Shown: positions 51,461 to 61,222, counted from the first letter of the stretch. The stretch is DNA of 64,000 nt from JAWLHU01 sp049325315 (GCA_049325315.1 JBMONB010000048.1:48088-112087); one strand, 5' to 3'. Notes: a model not told the origin generated them from the letters alone. Numbers and translations: made by a program.

Positions 51461-53109
51461 AGATTCTGGTGGCGGAGGCGATCTCGGAGACGGGAATCAG
51501 CCTTCTGAAGGCAGAGCATGAGGTCGATGTGCGCAAGCTCTCAGCGGCAGAGCTGCTCGAGGTGATCGGGGAGTATGACGCTCTGATCACCCGGTCCGAG
51601 ACCAAGGTGACGGCCGAGGTGCTCACCCGGGGCAAGCAACTGAAGGTGGTAGGAAGGGCCGGGGTCGGCGTCGACAACATCGACGTGGAGGCAGCTACCG
51701 AGCGAGGGGTCGTGGTGGTCAACGTCCCCGGGGCGAACACCTACTCCACGGCGGAGCACGCCCTCGGGCTGCTGATCGCCCTCGCCCGGCATATCCCCCA
51801 GGCGCACTATGCCCTGGCCCGGGAGGGGCGGTGGGACCGCAAGACCTACGTGGGTACGGAACTGTATGGCAAGACGCTTGGGATTATCGGACTGGGGCGC
51901 ATCGGCTCCGAGGTGGCGGTCCGGGCCCGGGCCTTCGGCATGAAGGTGCTGGCGTTCGATCCCTACGTGCCGGCCACCCGGGCAGAGGGGCTGGGCGTCA
52001 CTATGGTGCCCGAGATTCCGGAACTGCTGCCCCAGGTCGACTTCCTCTCCATTCACGCGGCGAAGACCAGCGAGTCGGCCCGGCTGATTCGGGCCCGGGA
52101 GTTGGCGCTCATGAAGCCAACGGCCCGCCTGGTCAACTGCGCTCGGGGCGGCATGATCGACGAAGAGGCGCTCTACGAGGCGCTCCGCGAGAAGCGGCTG
52201 GCCGGGGCAGCGCTCGATGTCTTCGCCGTGGAGCCCAATCCTGAGAGCCCGCTCTATTCCCTTCCGAACGTGGTCGTCACGCCGCACCTGTCCGCATCGA
52301 CCGAGGAGGCGCAAGACGCCAACGGCCGGTATATCGCCGAGTACGTCCTGCGCGTGTTGCGGGGGGAGTTGGTGCCCGAGGCGGTCAACCTGCCGCAGGT
52401 GCCCCGCGACGAAGCGCAGATTCTGACCAGCCACCTGCCCCTGGCCGAGACGCTGGGCTCCTTCCTGGCCCAGGCCTTCCCCGGCAACTACGACAAGGTC
52501 GAGGTCACCTACTCGGGCGAACTGGCCAAGCACCCGACGAGCCTGGTCACCAGTACGGTGCTGAAGGGCTTCCTGGCCGCCCAGATGGGCGAGCGGGTGA
52601 ACTATATCAACGCCCCAACGCTGGCCCGGCGCCGGGGAATTTCGGTGCAGGAAGCCCGGTCCGTCACCCATGCGCCGCTCACGGAGAATGGCAGCGGCGA
52701 CCGGCTCGCTGCGGCGGCCGGGGCGCTCTCCCCGACCGCCAGTGTGATCACGGTGCGGGTGAACGGGCGGCAGCAGGAGCACACCATCGCCGGCATGCTC
52801 CGCCGAGATGGCGGCATGCGGTTCGTCGCCGTAGACGGCATGCATGTAGATATGTCACCCTCCCGCCACATGCTGGTCAGCCGCCACAAGGACCAGCCCG
52901 GCATGGTGGGCAAGTTTGGCACCCTGCTGGGGGCCCGCGATATCAACATCGCCGGCATGCACCTGGGCCGGGTCAAGACCCGGGGCGAGGCGCTGATGCT
53001 TCTGCAGGTCGACGAGGCCGTCAGCGCTGAGACGCTCGATGAACTGCGCTCGGTCATGGCGGTTCCCACCGTACAGGCGGTCACCCTGGCCCAGGCGGAG
53101 CGGGCCTAG
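51457..53109 (+). CDS. serA: D-3-phosphoglycerate dehydrogenase SerA (long form)
   Basis: A 550-residue NAD-dependent oxidoreductase that begins serine synthesis from 3-phosphoglycerate. Substrate-binding and Rossmann domains at 1-310 (IIGLGRIGSEVA, NCARGGMIDEEAL, VVTPHLSAST with catalytic His), an ASB domain at about 315-450 and a C-terminal ACT domain at about 455-550 for serine feedback. ATG at 51457 after GGAGGCG. Last gene of the T-box operon. Confidence 0.96.
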   Translation: MKILVAEAISETGISLLKAEHEVDVRKLSAAELLEVIGEYDALITRSETKVTAEVLTRGKQLKVVGRAGVGVDNIDVEAATERGVVVVNVPGANTYSTAEHALGLLIALARHIPQAHYALAREGRWDRKTYVGTELYGKTLGIIGLGRIGSEVAVRARAFGMKVLAFDPYVPATRAEGLGVTMVPEIPELLPQVDFLSIHAAKTSESARLIRARELALMKPTARLVNCARGGMIDEEALYEALREKRLAGAALDVFAVEPNPESPLYSLPNVVVTPHLSASTEEAQDANGRYIAEYVLRVLRGELVPEAVNLPQVPRDEAQILTSHLPLAETLGSFLAQAFPGNYDKVEVTYSGELAKHPTSLVTSTVLKGFLAAQMGERVNYINAPTLARRRGISVQEARSVTHAPLTENGSGDRLAAAAGALSPTASVITVRVNGRQQEHTIAGMLRRDGGMRFVAVDGMHVDMSPSRHMLVSRHKDQPGMVGKFGTLLGARDINIAGMHLGRVKTRGEALMLLQVDEAVSAETLDELRSVMAVPTVQAVTLAQAERA

Positions 53110-53123
53110 GAGTAGCCTCAAGG

Positions 53124-53143
53124 GCCTCTGGATTGCCAGAGGC
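53124..53143 (+). terminator. Short hairpin after serA
   Basis: GCCTCTGG and CCAGAGGC form an eight-pair stem with a four-base loop but no T-run, so it may be a weak terminator or an RNA-stabilising hairpin. Confidence 0.35.
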
Positions 53144-53262
53144 GAGGAAGGGATTGGCTCACAGGGCGGCGAACCTCGATTGTTGGCCCCTCGCGGGACC
53201 TGGATGCACCCCTCCCCTACAGGAGAGGCTAGGCTAGAGATACATGAAGGGGGACCCGCCCT

Positions 53263-54300
53263 GTGCGTACCGTAGAACTTTCCCGTGAACGCGTTCGGTT
53301 GATCGATCAGCGCCGCCTGCCCAACGAGCTGGTGGTCCTGGACTGCCACGACTACCACGCGGTAGGCGAGGCGATCAAATCGTTGGCCGTGCGGGGCGCT
53401 CCCGCCATCGGTGTCACCGCTGCCGGGGGTCTGGCCCTTGCAGCCTTTGGACTCAAAGATCAGCCCACCCCGGCATTCTGGTCGGGCCTGGAGGCTGCCG
53501 CCGCCGAACTCCGGGCGACCCGCCCGACGGCAGTCAACCTCTTCTGGGCCATTCAAAAGGTCATGGACTATGCCGAGACCCTGAAGGAGCAGAGTCCTCC
53601 GAGCGTGGCCGAGGCGCTCTACCAATACGCGCAACGGCTGGCCGAGGAAGATGTGGCCGTCAACCTGCAGATGGCCGACTTTGGCGCCGACCTTATCCCG
53701 CAAGGTGCCGGCGTTCTGACCCACTGCAACACCGGTTCGCTGGCCACAGTCGAGTGGGGTACAGCGCTGGGTGTCATTCGGCGGGCCCACGAACAGGGCA
53801 AGACGATCCATGTCTACGTCGACGAGACCCGACCCGTACTTCAGGGCTCCCGGCTGACCGCCTGGGAGTGTGTGCAGTACGGGATTCCGGCGACGCTTAT
53901 CACCGATAACATGGCGGCCCACATGATGCGGCTGGGCAAGATCCAGATCGCGTTTGTCGGCGCCGACCGGATCGCCGCCAACGGCGACACGGCTAACAAG
54001 ATCGGCACCTACGGGGTCTCTGTCCTGGCACGGGAACACGGGGTTCCCTTCTACGTGGTTGCGCCAACCAGCACTGTCGATCTGGCCATTGAGTCGGGCG
54101 ACGAGATTGAGATCGAAGAGCGGAAGCACGAGGAGGTCACCCATATCGGTGGCGTTCGCATCGCCCCCGAGGGAATTGGGGTGGCGAATCCGGCCTTCGA
54201 CGTCACGCCGGCGAAGTATATCACCGGCATTATTACGGAGAAGGGCATTGTCTATCCGCCGTATCACGTGAACCTTCGTCGAGTGCTGCAAGGGGGGTAA
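53263..54300 (+). CDS. mtnA: S-methyl-5-thioribose-1-phosphate isomerase MtnA
   Basis: A 345-residue eIF2B-like isomerase of the methionine salvage pathway. Catalytic Cys is in GVLTHCNTGSLAT and Asp in GADRIAANGDTANKIGT; ETRPVLQGSRLTAWE is conserved. GTG start after AAGGGGG. No other salvage gene is near; it precedes serS by 6 bp. Confidence 0.95.
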   Translation: MRTVELSRERVRLIDQRRLPNELVVLDCHDYHAVGEAIKSLAVRGAPAIGVTAAGGLALAAFGLKDQPTPAFWSGLEAAAAELRATRPTAVNLFWAIQKVMDYAETLKEQSPPSVAEALYQYAQRLAEEDVAVNLQMADFGADLIPQGAGVLTHCNTGSLATVEWGTALGVIRRAHEQGKTIHVYVDETRPVLQGSRLTAWECVQYGIPATLITDNMAAHMMRLGKIQIAFVGADRIAANGDTANKIGTYGVSVLAREHGVPFYVVAPTSTVDLAIESGDEIEIEERKHEEVTHIGGVRIAPEGIGVANPAFDVTPAKYITGIITEKGIVYPPYHVNLRRVLQGG

Positions 54301-54306
54301 CCGTTT

Positions 54307-55572
54307 ATGTTGGACTTGAAATTTGTTCGTGCGAATCCCGATGTGGTCCGGCAGGCGCTGGTAAACAAGGGCGTGGAGGTTGATCTGGACCGCATTTTGG
54401 CCCTCGATGTGGAGCGCCGGCAGATTCTGAGCGAGGTCGAGCAGCTCAAGGCCCGCCGCAACGAGGTCAGCAAGCAGGTCGGCATCCTCAAGAAGCAGGG
54501 GCAGGATGCCAGCCACATCATCGCGGAGATGGGCAGCATCGGTGACCGCATCAAGGAACTGGATGACCGCACCCGCCAGGTCGAGGAGGATCTCCAAGAC
54601 CTCATGTACCAGCTGCCGAACATCCCTGCGCCGGAGGTGCCGGTGGGCAGGGATGACGCCGATAACGTGGAGGTTAAGCGGTGGGGCACGCCCCGGGAGT
54701 TCACGTTCCCGGTCAAGGCGCACTGGGACATCGGCGCTACCCTGGACGGCCTGGATTTCGAACGGGCAGCCAAGGTCACCGGCAGCCGCTTTACCTTTAT
54801 GAAGGGCGGCATCGCCCGTCTGAATCGGGCGCTGGTCACCTGGTTTATCGATTTCCATGTAGCCAACGGCTACCGCGAGATTCTGCCGCCGGTGATCATT
54901 AATACCGCCAGCTACTATGGGAGCGGCCAGTTCCCCAAGTTCCGGGAAGATGTCTTCAGCCTGGCCGGCACCGATTATCATATGGCCTCCACCGCCGAGG
55001 TCCCGCTGATTAACATGCACCGCGATGAGATCCTCGATGAAAAGCTCCTGCCGGTCAAGTATGTGGGCTACAGTGGCTGCTTCCGCAGCGAGGCGGGCTC
55101 GGCCGGCCGCGACACGCGCGGCCTGATTCGCCAGCACTACTTCGAGAAGGTCGAGATGATCCAGTTCACCCGACCCGAGGAGAGCGAGGCGGCCCTACAG
55201 GAGATTACCAGCAGCGCCGAAGCGATCCTGGAGCAACTGGGTCTGCCCTACCGGCGCATGTTCATGTGTACGGGCGATATGGGCTTCGGCCAGCACAAGA
55301 AGTATGACATTGAGGTCTGGATGCCGAGCTACGAGCGGTTTGTCGAGATCTCGAGCTGCTCGAACATGAGCGACTTCCAGGCCCGGCGGGCAAACATTCG
55401 CTACCGTCCCGAGGGCGGCAAGCCCGAATTTGTACACACGCTCAACGGATCGGGCCTGGCTCTCGGCCGGACGCTCGCTGCTGTGCTTGAGAACTACCAA
55501 AACGAAGACGGCACGGTCACGGTGCCGGAGGTACTGCGGCCGTACATGGGGTATGATGTGATCAAAGACTGA
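54307..55572 (+). CDS. serS: Seryl-tRNA synthetase SerS
   Basis: A 421-residue class II synthetase with an N-terminal coiled-coil arm (about 25-105) that reads the tRNA-Ser long arm, and the catalytic core with motif 2 CFRSEAGSAGRDTRGLIRQH and motif 3 GSGLALGRTLAAVLENYQ. ATG at 54307. No T-box lies in front of it, although the serine genes upstream have one; it may share that transcript. Confidence 0.97.
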   Translation: MLDLKFVRANPDVVRQALVNKGVEVDLDRILALDVERRQILSEVEQLKARRNEVSKQVGILKKQGQDASHIIAEMGSIGDRIKELDDRTRQVEEDLQDLMYQLPNIPAPEVPVGRDDADNVEVKRWGTPREFTFPVKAHWDIGATLDGLDFERAAKVTGSRFTFMKGGIARLNRALVTWFIDFHVANGYREILPPVIINTASYYGSGQFPKFREDVFSLAGTDYHMASTAEVPLINMHRDEILDEKLLPVKYVGYSGCFRSEAGSAGRDTRGLIRQHYFEKVEMIQFTRPEESEAALQEITSSAEAILEQLGLPYRRMFMCTGDMGFGQHKKYDIEVWMPSYERFVEISSCSNMSDFQARRANIRYRPEGGKPEFVHTLNGSGLALGRTLAAVLENYQNEDGTVTVPEVLRPYMGYDVIKD

Positions 55573-55583
55573 TTGACAGATAA

Positions 55584-55621
55584 GCCCCCCGTGCCACCAA
55601 ACTGGCACGGGGGCCGCTTTC
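55584..55621 (+). terminator. Terminator after serS
   Basis: CCCCCGTGCCA and TGGCACGGGGG form an 11-pair stem with loop CCAAAC, followed by CCGCTTT. Confidence 0.85.
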
Positions 55622-55690
55622 TGGCAGTGTGCTGTGCTTGCATCCGGCCGGGCGCTTGTGTAAACTAGTAGTCTGACGGCACATCCACCT

Positions 55691-55781
<91 letters not shown>

Positions 55782-55797
55782 CATGAAAGACGAGACG

Positions 55798-55836
55798 AAG
55801 AGCAGATCCGCCCTGGGCCGGGTCTGCTCTTCTGTT
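55798..55836 (+). terminator. Terminator after tRNA-Ser
   Basis: AAGAGCAGATCCG pairs with CGGGTCTGCTCTT around GCCCTGGG, followed by CTGTTT. Confidence 0.75.
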
Positions 55837-55858
55837 TCCATACCGGGAGTTGAAGCGC

Positions 55859-56308
55859 TTGACGCACGAGGAGTACATGCAGGAGGCGCTCGCCGAGGCC
55901 CGCAAGGCCTATGAGGCGGGAGAGGTGCCCATCGGCGCCGTCATTGTGAAGGAGGGCATGGTCGTTGCCCGGGCTCACAACCTGCGGGAGCACGACCATG
56001 ACGCCACCGCGCACGCAGAGGTCCTCGCGATCCGGCAGGCCGGACAGGCCCTGGGCGGGTGGCGTCTTTCGGGCTGCACCCTTTACGTGACGGTGGAGCC
56101 CTGCCCCATGTGCGCCGGGGCGCTGGTGCAGAGCCGTGTGGACCGGGTAGTCTACGGCACACCGGACCCGAAGGCCTGGGCCGACCGTTCCATCTTGGAA
56201 CTTCTCCAGAACCCGGGGCTGAACCACCAGGTGGAGGTGCTCGACGGGGTGCTGGCCGGCGCCTGCAGCCAGATCATGAAGTCTTTTTTCCGGGAGCGCA
56301 GGCGATAA
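55859..56308 (+). CDS. tadA: tRNA adenosine(34) deaminase TadA
   Basis: A 149-residue zinc deaminase that converts A34 of tRNA-Arg to inosine. Zinc and catalytic motifs TAHAEVLAI and PCPMCAGAL are intact. The TTG at 55859 is used because GGGAG lies ten bases upstream; the in-frame TTG at 55850 is too close to it. In Bacillus too, tadA precedes the SRP RNA and dnaX. Confidence 0.94.
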   Translation: MTHEEYMQEALAEARKAYEAGEVPIGAVIVKEGMVVARAHNLREHDHDATAHAEVLAIRQAGQALGGWRLSGCTLYVTVEPCPMCAGALVQSRVDRVVYGTPDPKAWADRSILELLQNPGLNHQVEVLDGVLAGACSQIMKSFFRERRR

Positions 56309-56398
56309 GCCTGAGTTAAAGGACCCAAAACAACCTGCTTTCCCGGAATTCTTTGCCGGACAGGCATGATTTGGAGACAGGCTGGGTAAGCTATAACA

Positions 56399-56668
56399 GG
56401 CTGTGCTAGATGGGGCGGTAGCGGAGCCCTGTACCCGCAATCCGCTGTAGCGGGATTGAAGCCCCGCCCGAGGAGCGCTCTTGTGGGGTCTGGCCGGTGT
56501 ACGTGGTGTCGATGGATAGGTCCTGTGCAACTGGATGCTCGTGAACCCCGCCAGGTCCGGAAGGAAGCAACGGTAAGCGGGTTCTCCTTTGTGCGTCAGG
56601 GCTACCTGTCCGGAGCTGGCGGCGCCGGTATCGCCCGGAAGGCCGTCTACGACGGCGGGTGCACAGCC
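56399..56668 (+). ncRNA. ffs: Signal recognition particle RNA, long (Alu-containing) form
   Basis: The ends GGCTGTGC and GCACAGCC pair. The S-domain core has CCAGGTCCGGAAGGAAGCA and the following CGGTAAGCGGG, the Ffh-binding hairpin. Length about 270 nt and an Alu-like 5' part make it the long Bacillus-type SRP RNA. TATAAC at 56392-56397 may be its -10, so the primary start may be a few bases inside the range given. Confidence 0.92.
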
Positions 56669-56682
56669 AACCAACCGATGTG

Positions 56683-56717
56683 AAAAGCAGGTCCTTGCGG
56701 GCCTGCTTTTTGCCTTT
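56683..56717 (+). terminator. Terminator of the SRP RNA gene
   Basis: AAAGCAGGTCC pairs with GGGCCTGCTTT around TTGC, followed by TTGCCTTTT. Confidence 0.85.
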
Positions 56718-56805
56718 TCTGATTTACTTACCGATGGAAGAAGGACCAATCATTCCCTTTCACGAATCTCTCCTCCTGTTGTCATTGCGCTTGGGGGGAG
56801 AGTCT

Positions 56806-58428
56806 GTGTCTAGATGGATTGTTGGTGGAGCCGCGCTGCTGTTAGGTGTGGCACTTTTGTTGGGCTGTGCTTCGCCACCTGCCAACCCGGTGCACAAGCC
56901 GGCGCCGGTCGTCAGGCGGGAGGCCAGGCTCCATCTGCCTGCTGAGCCAGCCACACTCGATTCGGCACGCGCTGTTGATCCGGTCTCGTTTGACCTGCTT
57001 GGTGTGCTAATGGAAGGACTGGTCCGCCGGGGGGATGGCGGGACGGTGCTTCCGGGCGTAGCTGAACGGTGGGAGTCGCCAGATGGTCGGCACTTCACCT
57101 TCCACCTGCGGCGGGATGCGCGCTGGAGTGACGGACGTCAGGTCACCGCGGGGGACTTCGCTTATGCCTGGCTGCGGGTGTTGGACCCACAGCACGGGTC
57201 TGACTATGCCTTTCTGCTCTACGAAATCGAGGGGGCCGAGGCCTGGAACACACTCGACCCCGAAGCGGGCGACTTTGGCAGGCTGTCGACAGAGTTGATT
57301 CGGCAGGTGAAGGTGACAGCGGCTGACCCGCATACCCTCCAGGTGACCCTGCGTGCCCCCAATCCCAACTGGGTCAGCTATACGGCCCACCCGGTCTTCT
57401 TTCCCCAGCGGGCTTCGGTGGTGGCCCGGGAGGCCGGGCGCTACGGCGAGCCGGGGCCGTTCACCGGCAACGGCCCGTTCCAGTTGGAGCGCTGGGAGGT
57501 TGGCCAGGAGCTCTTCCTGCGGAAGAGCCTTGCCTACTGGGACGCGGCCAAGGTGCAGCTCCCTGGCGTGAGCTTCCGGATCGAGAAAGACAGCAAGGCG
57601 GCGCTGCGCCTTCTTGAGATGGGCGAGCTGGACCTGGTCGCCCTGCCTGGCGAGGTGGCGGCAGGGGTGCAAGGGGCCCGGCACATGACCCAGCCCTCGA
57701 CCATGGGTCTGGTCTTTAACGCAGGCCGGCCCTATCTGGCCAACCAAAGCCTTCGCCGGGCGTTTCACCTGGCCATCGACCGCAAGCGCCTGGTGGCGGA
57801 GGTCGCCCCCTGGAGTACCACGCCCAGTGAAGGGGTGATCCCTCCTTCAGTGGATTCCCGGGGGCCGCGCGGCGAGCGGCGTATCTCCCCGCAGGGGAAT
57901 CAACTTCAGGCCCGGCAACTGTGGGAACTGGCCCGCGAGGAGTTGGCGGTCAGCGGCGTAACACTCCGGCTGCTGCACGCAGAGGAGAGTGCAGGGATTG
58001 CTCGCGCCCTTCAGACTATGCTGGAGGAGAATCTTGCGGGTCTCGTAATCGAGCGGGAGGCCGTCCCCTTTGAAGAGCGGCTGGAACGCGTAAGGTCAGG
58101 ACAGTTCGATCTTGTCCTTCAGGGATGGACGGTGGATCACGACGACCCGCTCTCCCTGCTGTCGCTCTTCGTCACCGACAGCCCGGGGAATGACCCCCGG
58201 TGGATTAACCGTGAGTACGATGAGTTCATTGCATCGGCCTATGTCGGTGACCCGGAGGGACGGGAAGGGGCCATCGCCGCCGCGGAGCGCATCCTCCTTG
58301 ATCAACTGCCCCTGTTGCCGCTCTACCACCCCGTACGCCACTGGATTATCCGGCCGAATTTCCGGGGTGTCAGGCATGCGCCATCCGGCGCCCGGCTTGA
58401 CTTGAGGGACGCTTATCTGGATGATTGA
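56806..58428 (+). CDS. Peptide ABC transporter substrate-binding lipoprotein (SBP_bac_5), orphan
   Basis: A 540-residue extracellular solute-binding lipoprotein. The N-terminus VSRWIVGGAALLLGVALLLGC has a lipobox (LLLGC) and lipidated Cys near 21, and the mature part is an OppA/DppA-like family 5 domain (RWESPDGRHFTFHLRRDARW). The GTG at 56806 is chosen for its GGGGGGAG site and lipoprotein signal; the frame is open upstream into the SRP RNA. No permease or ATPase genes are beside it. Inserted between ffs and dnaX, which are adjacent in Bacillus. Confidence 0.9.
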   Translation: MSRWIVGGAALLLGVALLLGCASPPANPVHKPAPVVRREARLHLPAEPATLDSARAVDPVSFDLLGVLMEGLVRRGDGGTVLPGVAERWESPDGRHFTFHLRRDARWSDGRQVTAGDFAYAWLRVLDPQHGSDYAFLLYEIEGAEAWNTLDPEAGDFGRLSTELIRQVKVTAADPHTLQVTLRAPNPNWVSYTAHPVFFPQRASVVAREAGRYGEPGPFTGNGPFQLERWEVGQELFLRKSLAYWDAAKVQLPGVSFRIEKDSKAALRLLEMGELDLVALPGEVAAGVQGARHMTQPSTMGLVFNAGRPYLANQSLRRAFHLAIDRKRLVAEVAPWSTTPSEGVIPPSVDSRGPRGERRISPQGNQLQARQLWELAREELAVSGVTLRLLHAEESAGIARALQTMLEENLAGLVIEREAVPFEERLERVRSGQFDLVLQGWTVDHDDPLSLLSLFVTDSPGNDPRWINREYDEFIASAYVGDPEGREGAIAAAERILLDQLPLLPLYHPVRHWIIRPNFRGVRHAPSGARLDLRDAYLDD

Positions 58429-58518
58429 CCAGGGTGCTGGCAGTTTTCGGTGAAAGGGAATCCCGCACTGGGGATAGAAATGGGTAGGGCTAGTCCAGAC
58501 TTGGCAGGAGAGATATAC

Positions 58519-60192
58519 ATGGCTCACCTCGCCCTTTACCGGGAGTTCCGTCCGCAGCGATTCGCCGATGTGGTCGGGCAGCATCATATCACCTGCACCC
58601 TGCGGAACGCCTTGACGCAGAAGCGTATGCACCATGCCTATCTGCTCTCGGGGCCGCGCGGCACGGGCAAGACCACCGTCGCCCGGATTCTGGCGAAGGC
58701 GGTCAACTGCCTGAACTTGCAGCAGGGCGAACCCTGCAATGAGTGCAAGGCGTGCCGCAGCATCATGGACGGCGAGACGATGGATGTCATCGAAATCGAC
58801 GCTGCCTCCAACCGCGGCATCGACGAAATCCGCGATCTGCGGGACAAGGTGAAGTACGCCCCGGCGGACCTCACCTACAAGGTCTATATCATTGACGAGG
58901 TCCACATGCTGTCCGAGCCTGCCTTCAACGCCCTGCTCAAGACGTTGGAGGAGCCGCCGGGACATGTCTTGTTCGTGCTGGCCACCACCGAAAAGCAGAA
59001 GTTGCCGATCACGATTCTCTCCCGCTGCCAGGCCTTTGAGTACCACCGGCTTGCAACGCCGGAGATCATCGGCCGGCTGGAAGAGGTCTGTGTTAAGTAC
59101 AACCTGGTTGCCACGCCCGAAGCGCTGACCGCCATCGCGCGGCAGGCGGAGGGTGGCATGCGTGACGCCCTTTCGCTGCTCGATCAGGTTATGGCCTACG
59201 CCGAGGAGGGGCGCATTACCCTCGAGGACACGCTCCACGTGCTGGGTTCCGCCCCGCTCGACCAGTTCCTCCACCTCGATGAGCAACTCACCAAAGGTGA
59301 GGTCGGCGGATCGCTGCTCTGGCTGGACGAGATGGTCCGGCAGGGCAAGGATCTGCGCCAACTCGTGCGGGACTATCTCGCCCACTTGCGGGACCTGCTC
59401 CTGCTCAAAGTCGATACAGGGGGGGCCGTGCTTGATCTGCCGACCCAGGCGCTGGGAGCGCTCAAGGTCCAGGCCGGCCAGATGGAGCAGGCCCATCTCC
59501 TCGGGGCGATCCGCCTGCTCGCACAGGTGGAGAACGAGATGCGCCTTTCGGCCTCCCCCCGCTTGCTGGTTGAAGTCGGGCTGATTCGGCTCGCCGGCCT
59601 GTTCACCGGCCAGGAGGTCTCCGCTCCCGCCGAGGCGCCGCAACCCGCAGCGCCCCGCCGGGTGCAGCGAGCGCCGGGCCCTGCTGCCGCCACCGTTACC
59701 CCCGAACCCGCTCCTGCTGCGAAGCAGGCCGTAGAGGATTCCGCCCCGCCGGCTGCTGCCGAAGTCGCTGCACCAGCCGAACCCCAGGCCCCCATAGGGG
59801 AAGGGGTGGATCGTGTTGTTCAAATCTGGGACCAGGCGACCGAGCTAATCCGCCGGAAGAGGCCGAGCACGGCCACCCTGCTGGGCAACGTGCGAATCGG
59901 GGCGCTGCGGGGCAACACACTCTTCTTGGTGGCGGCGACGCCCACGTTTGCCCAACTTTTGCGTCGCAAAGATGATAAAATGATCCTGGAGAAGGCGCTG
60001 GATCACCTCGGACTGTCGGGCCTGGACGTGCAGATACTTGGCCCTGACGATGCCGCATCCAAACTGAGCAGCGCTTCGGCTGGCCCGGCTGAACCCAAGC
60101 AAGAGCCGGCGGAGCAGGCATTCATGCAGAAGGTCCAGAGCGTCTTTCCCAAAGAGATTATCCACGAAGTGAAAGAGGAGGGCTCTCAATGA
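58519..60192 (+). CDS. dnaX: DNA polymerase III subunits gamma/tau
   Basis: A 557-residue clamp-loader AAA+ ATPase: Walker A GPRGTGKTTVAR, zinc Cys cluster PCNECKACR, Walker B VYIIDEVHML and the sensor region TTEKQKLPITILSRCQ. After about residue 385 comes an Ala/Pro-rich linker and a C-terminal tau region. No slippery frameshift site was seen. ATG at 58519 after GGAGAG. The stop overlaps ybaB by ATGA. Confidence 0.96.
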   Translation: MAHLALYREFRPQRFADVVGQHHITCTLRNALTQKRMHHAYLLSGPRGTGKTTVARILAKAVNCLNLQQGEPCNECKACRSIMDGETMDVIEIDAASNRGIDEIRDLRDKVKYAPADLTYKVYIIDEVHMLSEPAFNALLKTLEEPPGHVLFVLATTEKQKLPITILSRCQAFEYHRLATPEIIGRLEEVCVKYNLVATPEALTAIARQAEGGMRDALSLLDQVMAYAEEGRITLEDTLHVLGSAPLDQFLHLDEQLTKGEVGGSLLWLDEMVRQGKDLRQLVRDYLAHLRDLLLLKVDTGGAVLDLPTQALGALKVQAGQMEQAHLLGAIRLLAQVENEMRLSASPRLLVEVGLIRLAGLFTGQEVSAPAEAPQPAAPRRVQRAPGPAAATVTPEPAPAAKQAVEDSAPPAAAEVAAPAEPQAPIGEGVDRVVQIWDQATELIRRKRPSTATLLGNVRIGALRGNTLFLVAATPTFAQLLRRKDDKMILEKALDHLGLSGLDVQILGPDDAASKLSSASAGPAEPKQEPAEQAFMQKVQSVFPKEIIHEVKEEGSQ

Positions 60193-60518
60193 TCCCTGGA
60201 GGCGGCAATATGAATCAGATGCTCAAGCAAGTGCAGAAAATGCAGCAGAACATGATGAAGGCTCAGGAAGAGATCGCGAAGATGACGGTGGAGGGCACCG
60301 CCGGCGGCAACACCGTGAAGGTGATCATCACCGGCGACAAGCGGGTAGTGGGCATCACCCTGGCCAAGGAGGCCGTCGACCCCGATGATGTGGAGATGCT
60401 GCAGGATCTGATCCTGGCGGCCATTAACGATGGCATGAAGAAGGCCGAGGAAATGTCGGAGGCGGAGATGAAGAAGATCATGCCCGCCGGCATGCCGCGT
60501 ATCCCGGGCTTGTTCTAG
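60189..60518 (+). CDS. ybaB: Nucleoid-associated protein YbaB/EbfC
   Basis: A 109-residue DNA-binding dimer (PGGGNMNQMLKQVQKMQQNM, EGTAGGNTVKV, GLF end). ATG at 60189 overlaps dnaX; a second ATG at 60210 also has a site, but the PGGGNM start is typical. Standard dnaX-ybaB-recR operon. Confidence 0.96.
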   Translation: MIPGGGNMNQMLKQVQKMQQNMMKAQEEIAKMTVEGTAGGNTVKVIITGDKRVVGITLAKEAVDPDDVEMLQDLILAAINDGMKKAEEMSEAEMKKIMPAGMPRIPGLF

Positions 60519-60524
60519 CAAACC

Positions 60525-61121
60525 ATGTACTACGCCGAGCCGATTGCCCGCCTGATTGAGGAGTTGACGAAGTTGCCAGGCATCGGGCCCAAAACGGCTC
60601 AGCGCCTGGCCTTCCACCTGCTCCATATGGACAAGCACGTGGTCCAGAATATCGCCGCTTCCATCATTGATGCCCGGGAAAAGGTCAAGTACTGCTCCGT
60701 CTGCTGTAACCTGACCGACCAGGATCCCTGCCGCATTTGCGGCAACACCGACCGCGACCATGCAACCATCTGTGTGGTGCAGGAGCCGCGCGATGTGGTG
60801 GCGATGGAGAAAACTCGGGAGTACAAAGGGCTGTACCATGTGCTCCAGGGCGCCCTGAACCCCATGGAGGGCATCGGCATTGAGGACATCCGAGTGAAAG
60901 AGTTGGTCGCTCGCCTGGGCGATGGGAAGGTAAAGGAGGTTATCCTCTGTACCAATCCCAACACGGAAGGCGAGACAACGGCCATGTATATCGCCCGGTA
61001 TATCAAGCCGCTGGGCATAAAGGTGACCCGCATTGCCCGTGGGCTGCCCATGGGCGGTGACCTGGAGTACGCCGACGAAGTGACACTGGCTAAAGCCCTG
61101 GAAGGGCGCCGCGAGATCTAG
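60525..61121 (+). CDS. recR: Recombination protein RecR
   Basis: A 198-residue ring-forming repair protein: helix-hairpin-helix GIGPKTAQRLAFHLL, C4 zinc finger (CSVCCNLTDQDPCRICGN) and TOPRIM domain (TNPNTEGETTAMYI). Works with RecF (encoded at the origin) and RecO in gap repair. It lies 6 bp after ybaB. Confidence 0.97.
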   Translation: MYYAEPIARLIEELTKLPGIGPKTAQRLAFHLLHMDKHVVQNIAASIIDAREKVKYCSVCCNLTDQDPCRICGNTDRDHATICVVQEPRDVVAMEKTREYKGLYHVLQGALNPMEGIGIEDIRVKELVARLGDGKVKEVILCTNPNTEGETTAMYIARYIKPLGIKVTRIARGLPMGGDLEYADEVTLAKALEGRREI

Positions 61122-61133
61122 CGGCGCTCTTTC
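61106..61133 (+). terminator. Terminator at the end of recR
   Basis: GCGCCGC and GCGGCGC flank GAGATCTA, which contains the recR stop, and are followed by TCTTTC. Confidence 0.65.
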
Positions 61134-61222
61134 TGTTTACGTGTGTTCCCTCTGGTCAAGACTGGGAACAGTCATATGCCGGATGCACGGCCATACTTTA
61201 TCCGGCAAGGGGGATCAGCGCG

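Noticed and set aside
52855..55137. Minus-strand open frame of 760 codons
   Set aside because: Antisense across serA, mtnA and serS, all intact; a shadow made possible by high GC third positions.
58096..59823. Minus-strand open frame of 575 codons
   Set aside because: Antisense to the end of the lipoprotein gene and dnaX; no recognisable product.
58519..60192. Programmed frameshift in dnaX making gamma
   Set aside because: No A-rich slippery sequence or following hairpin seen.
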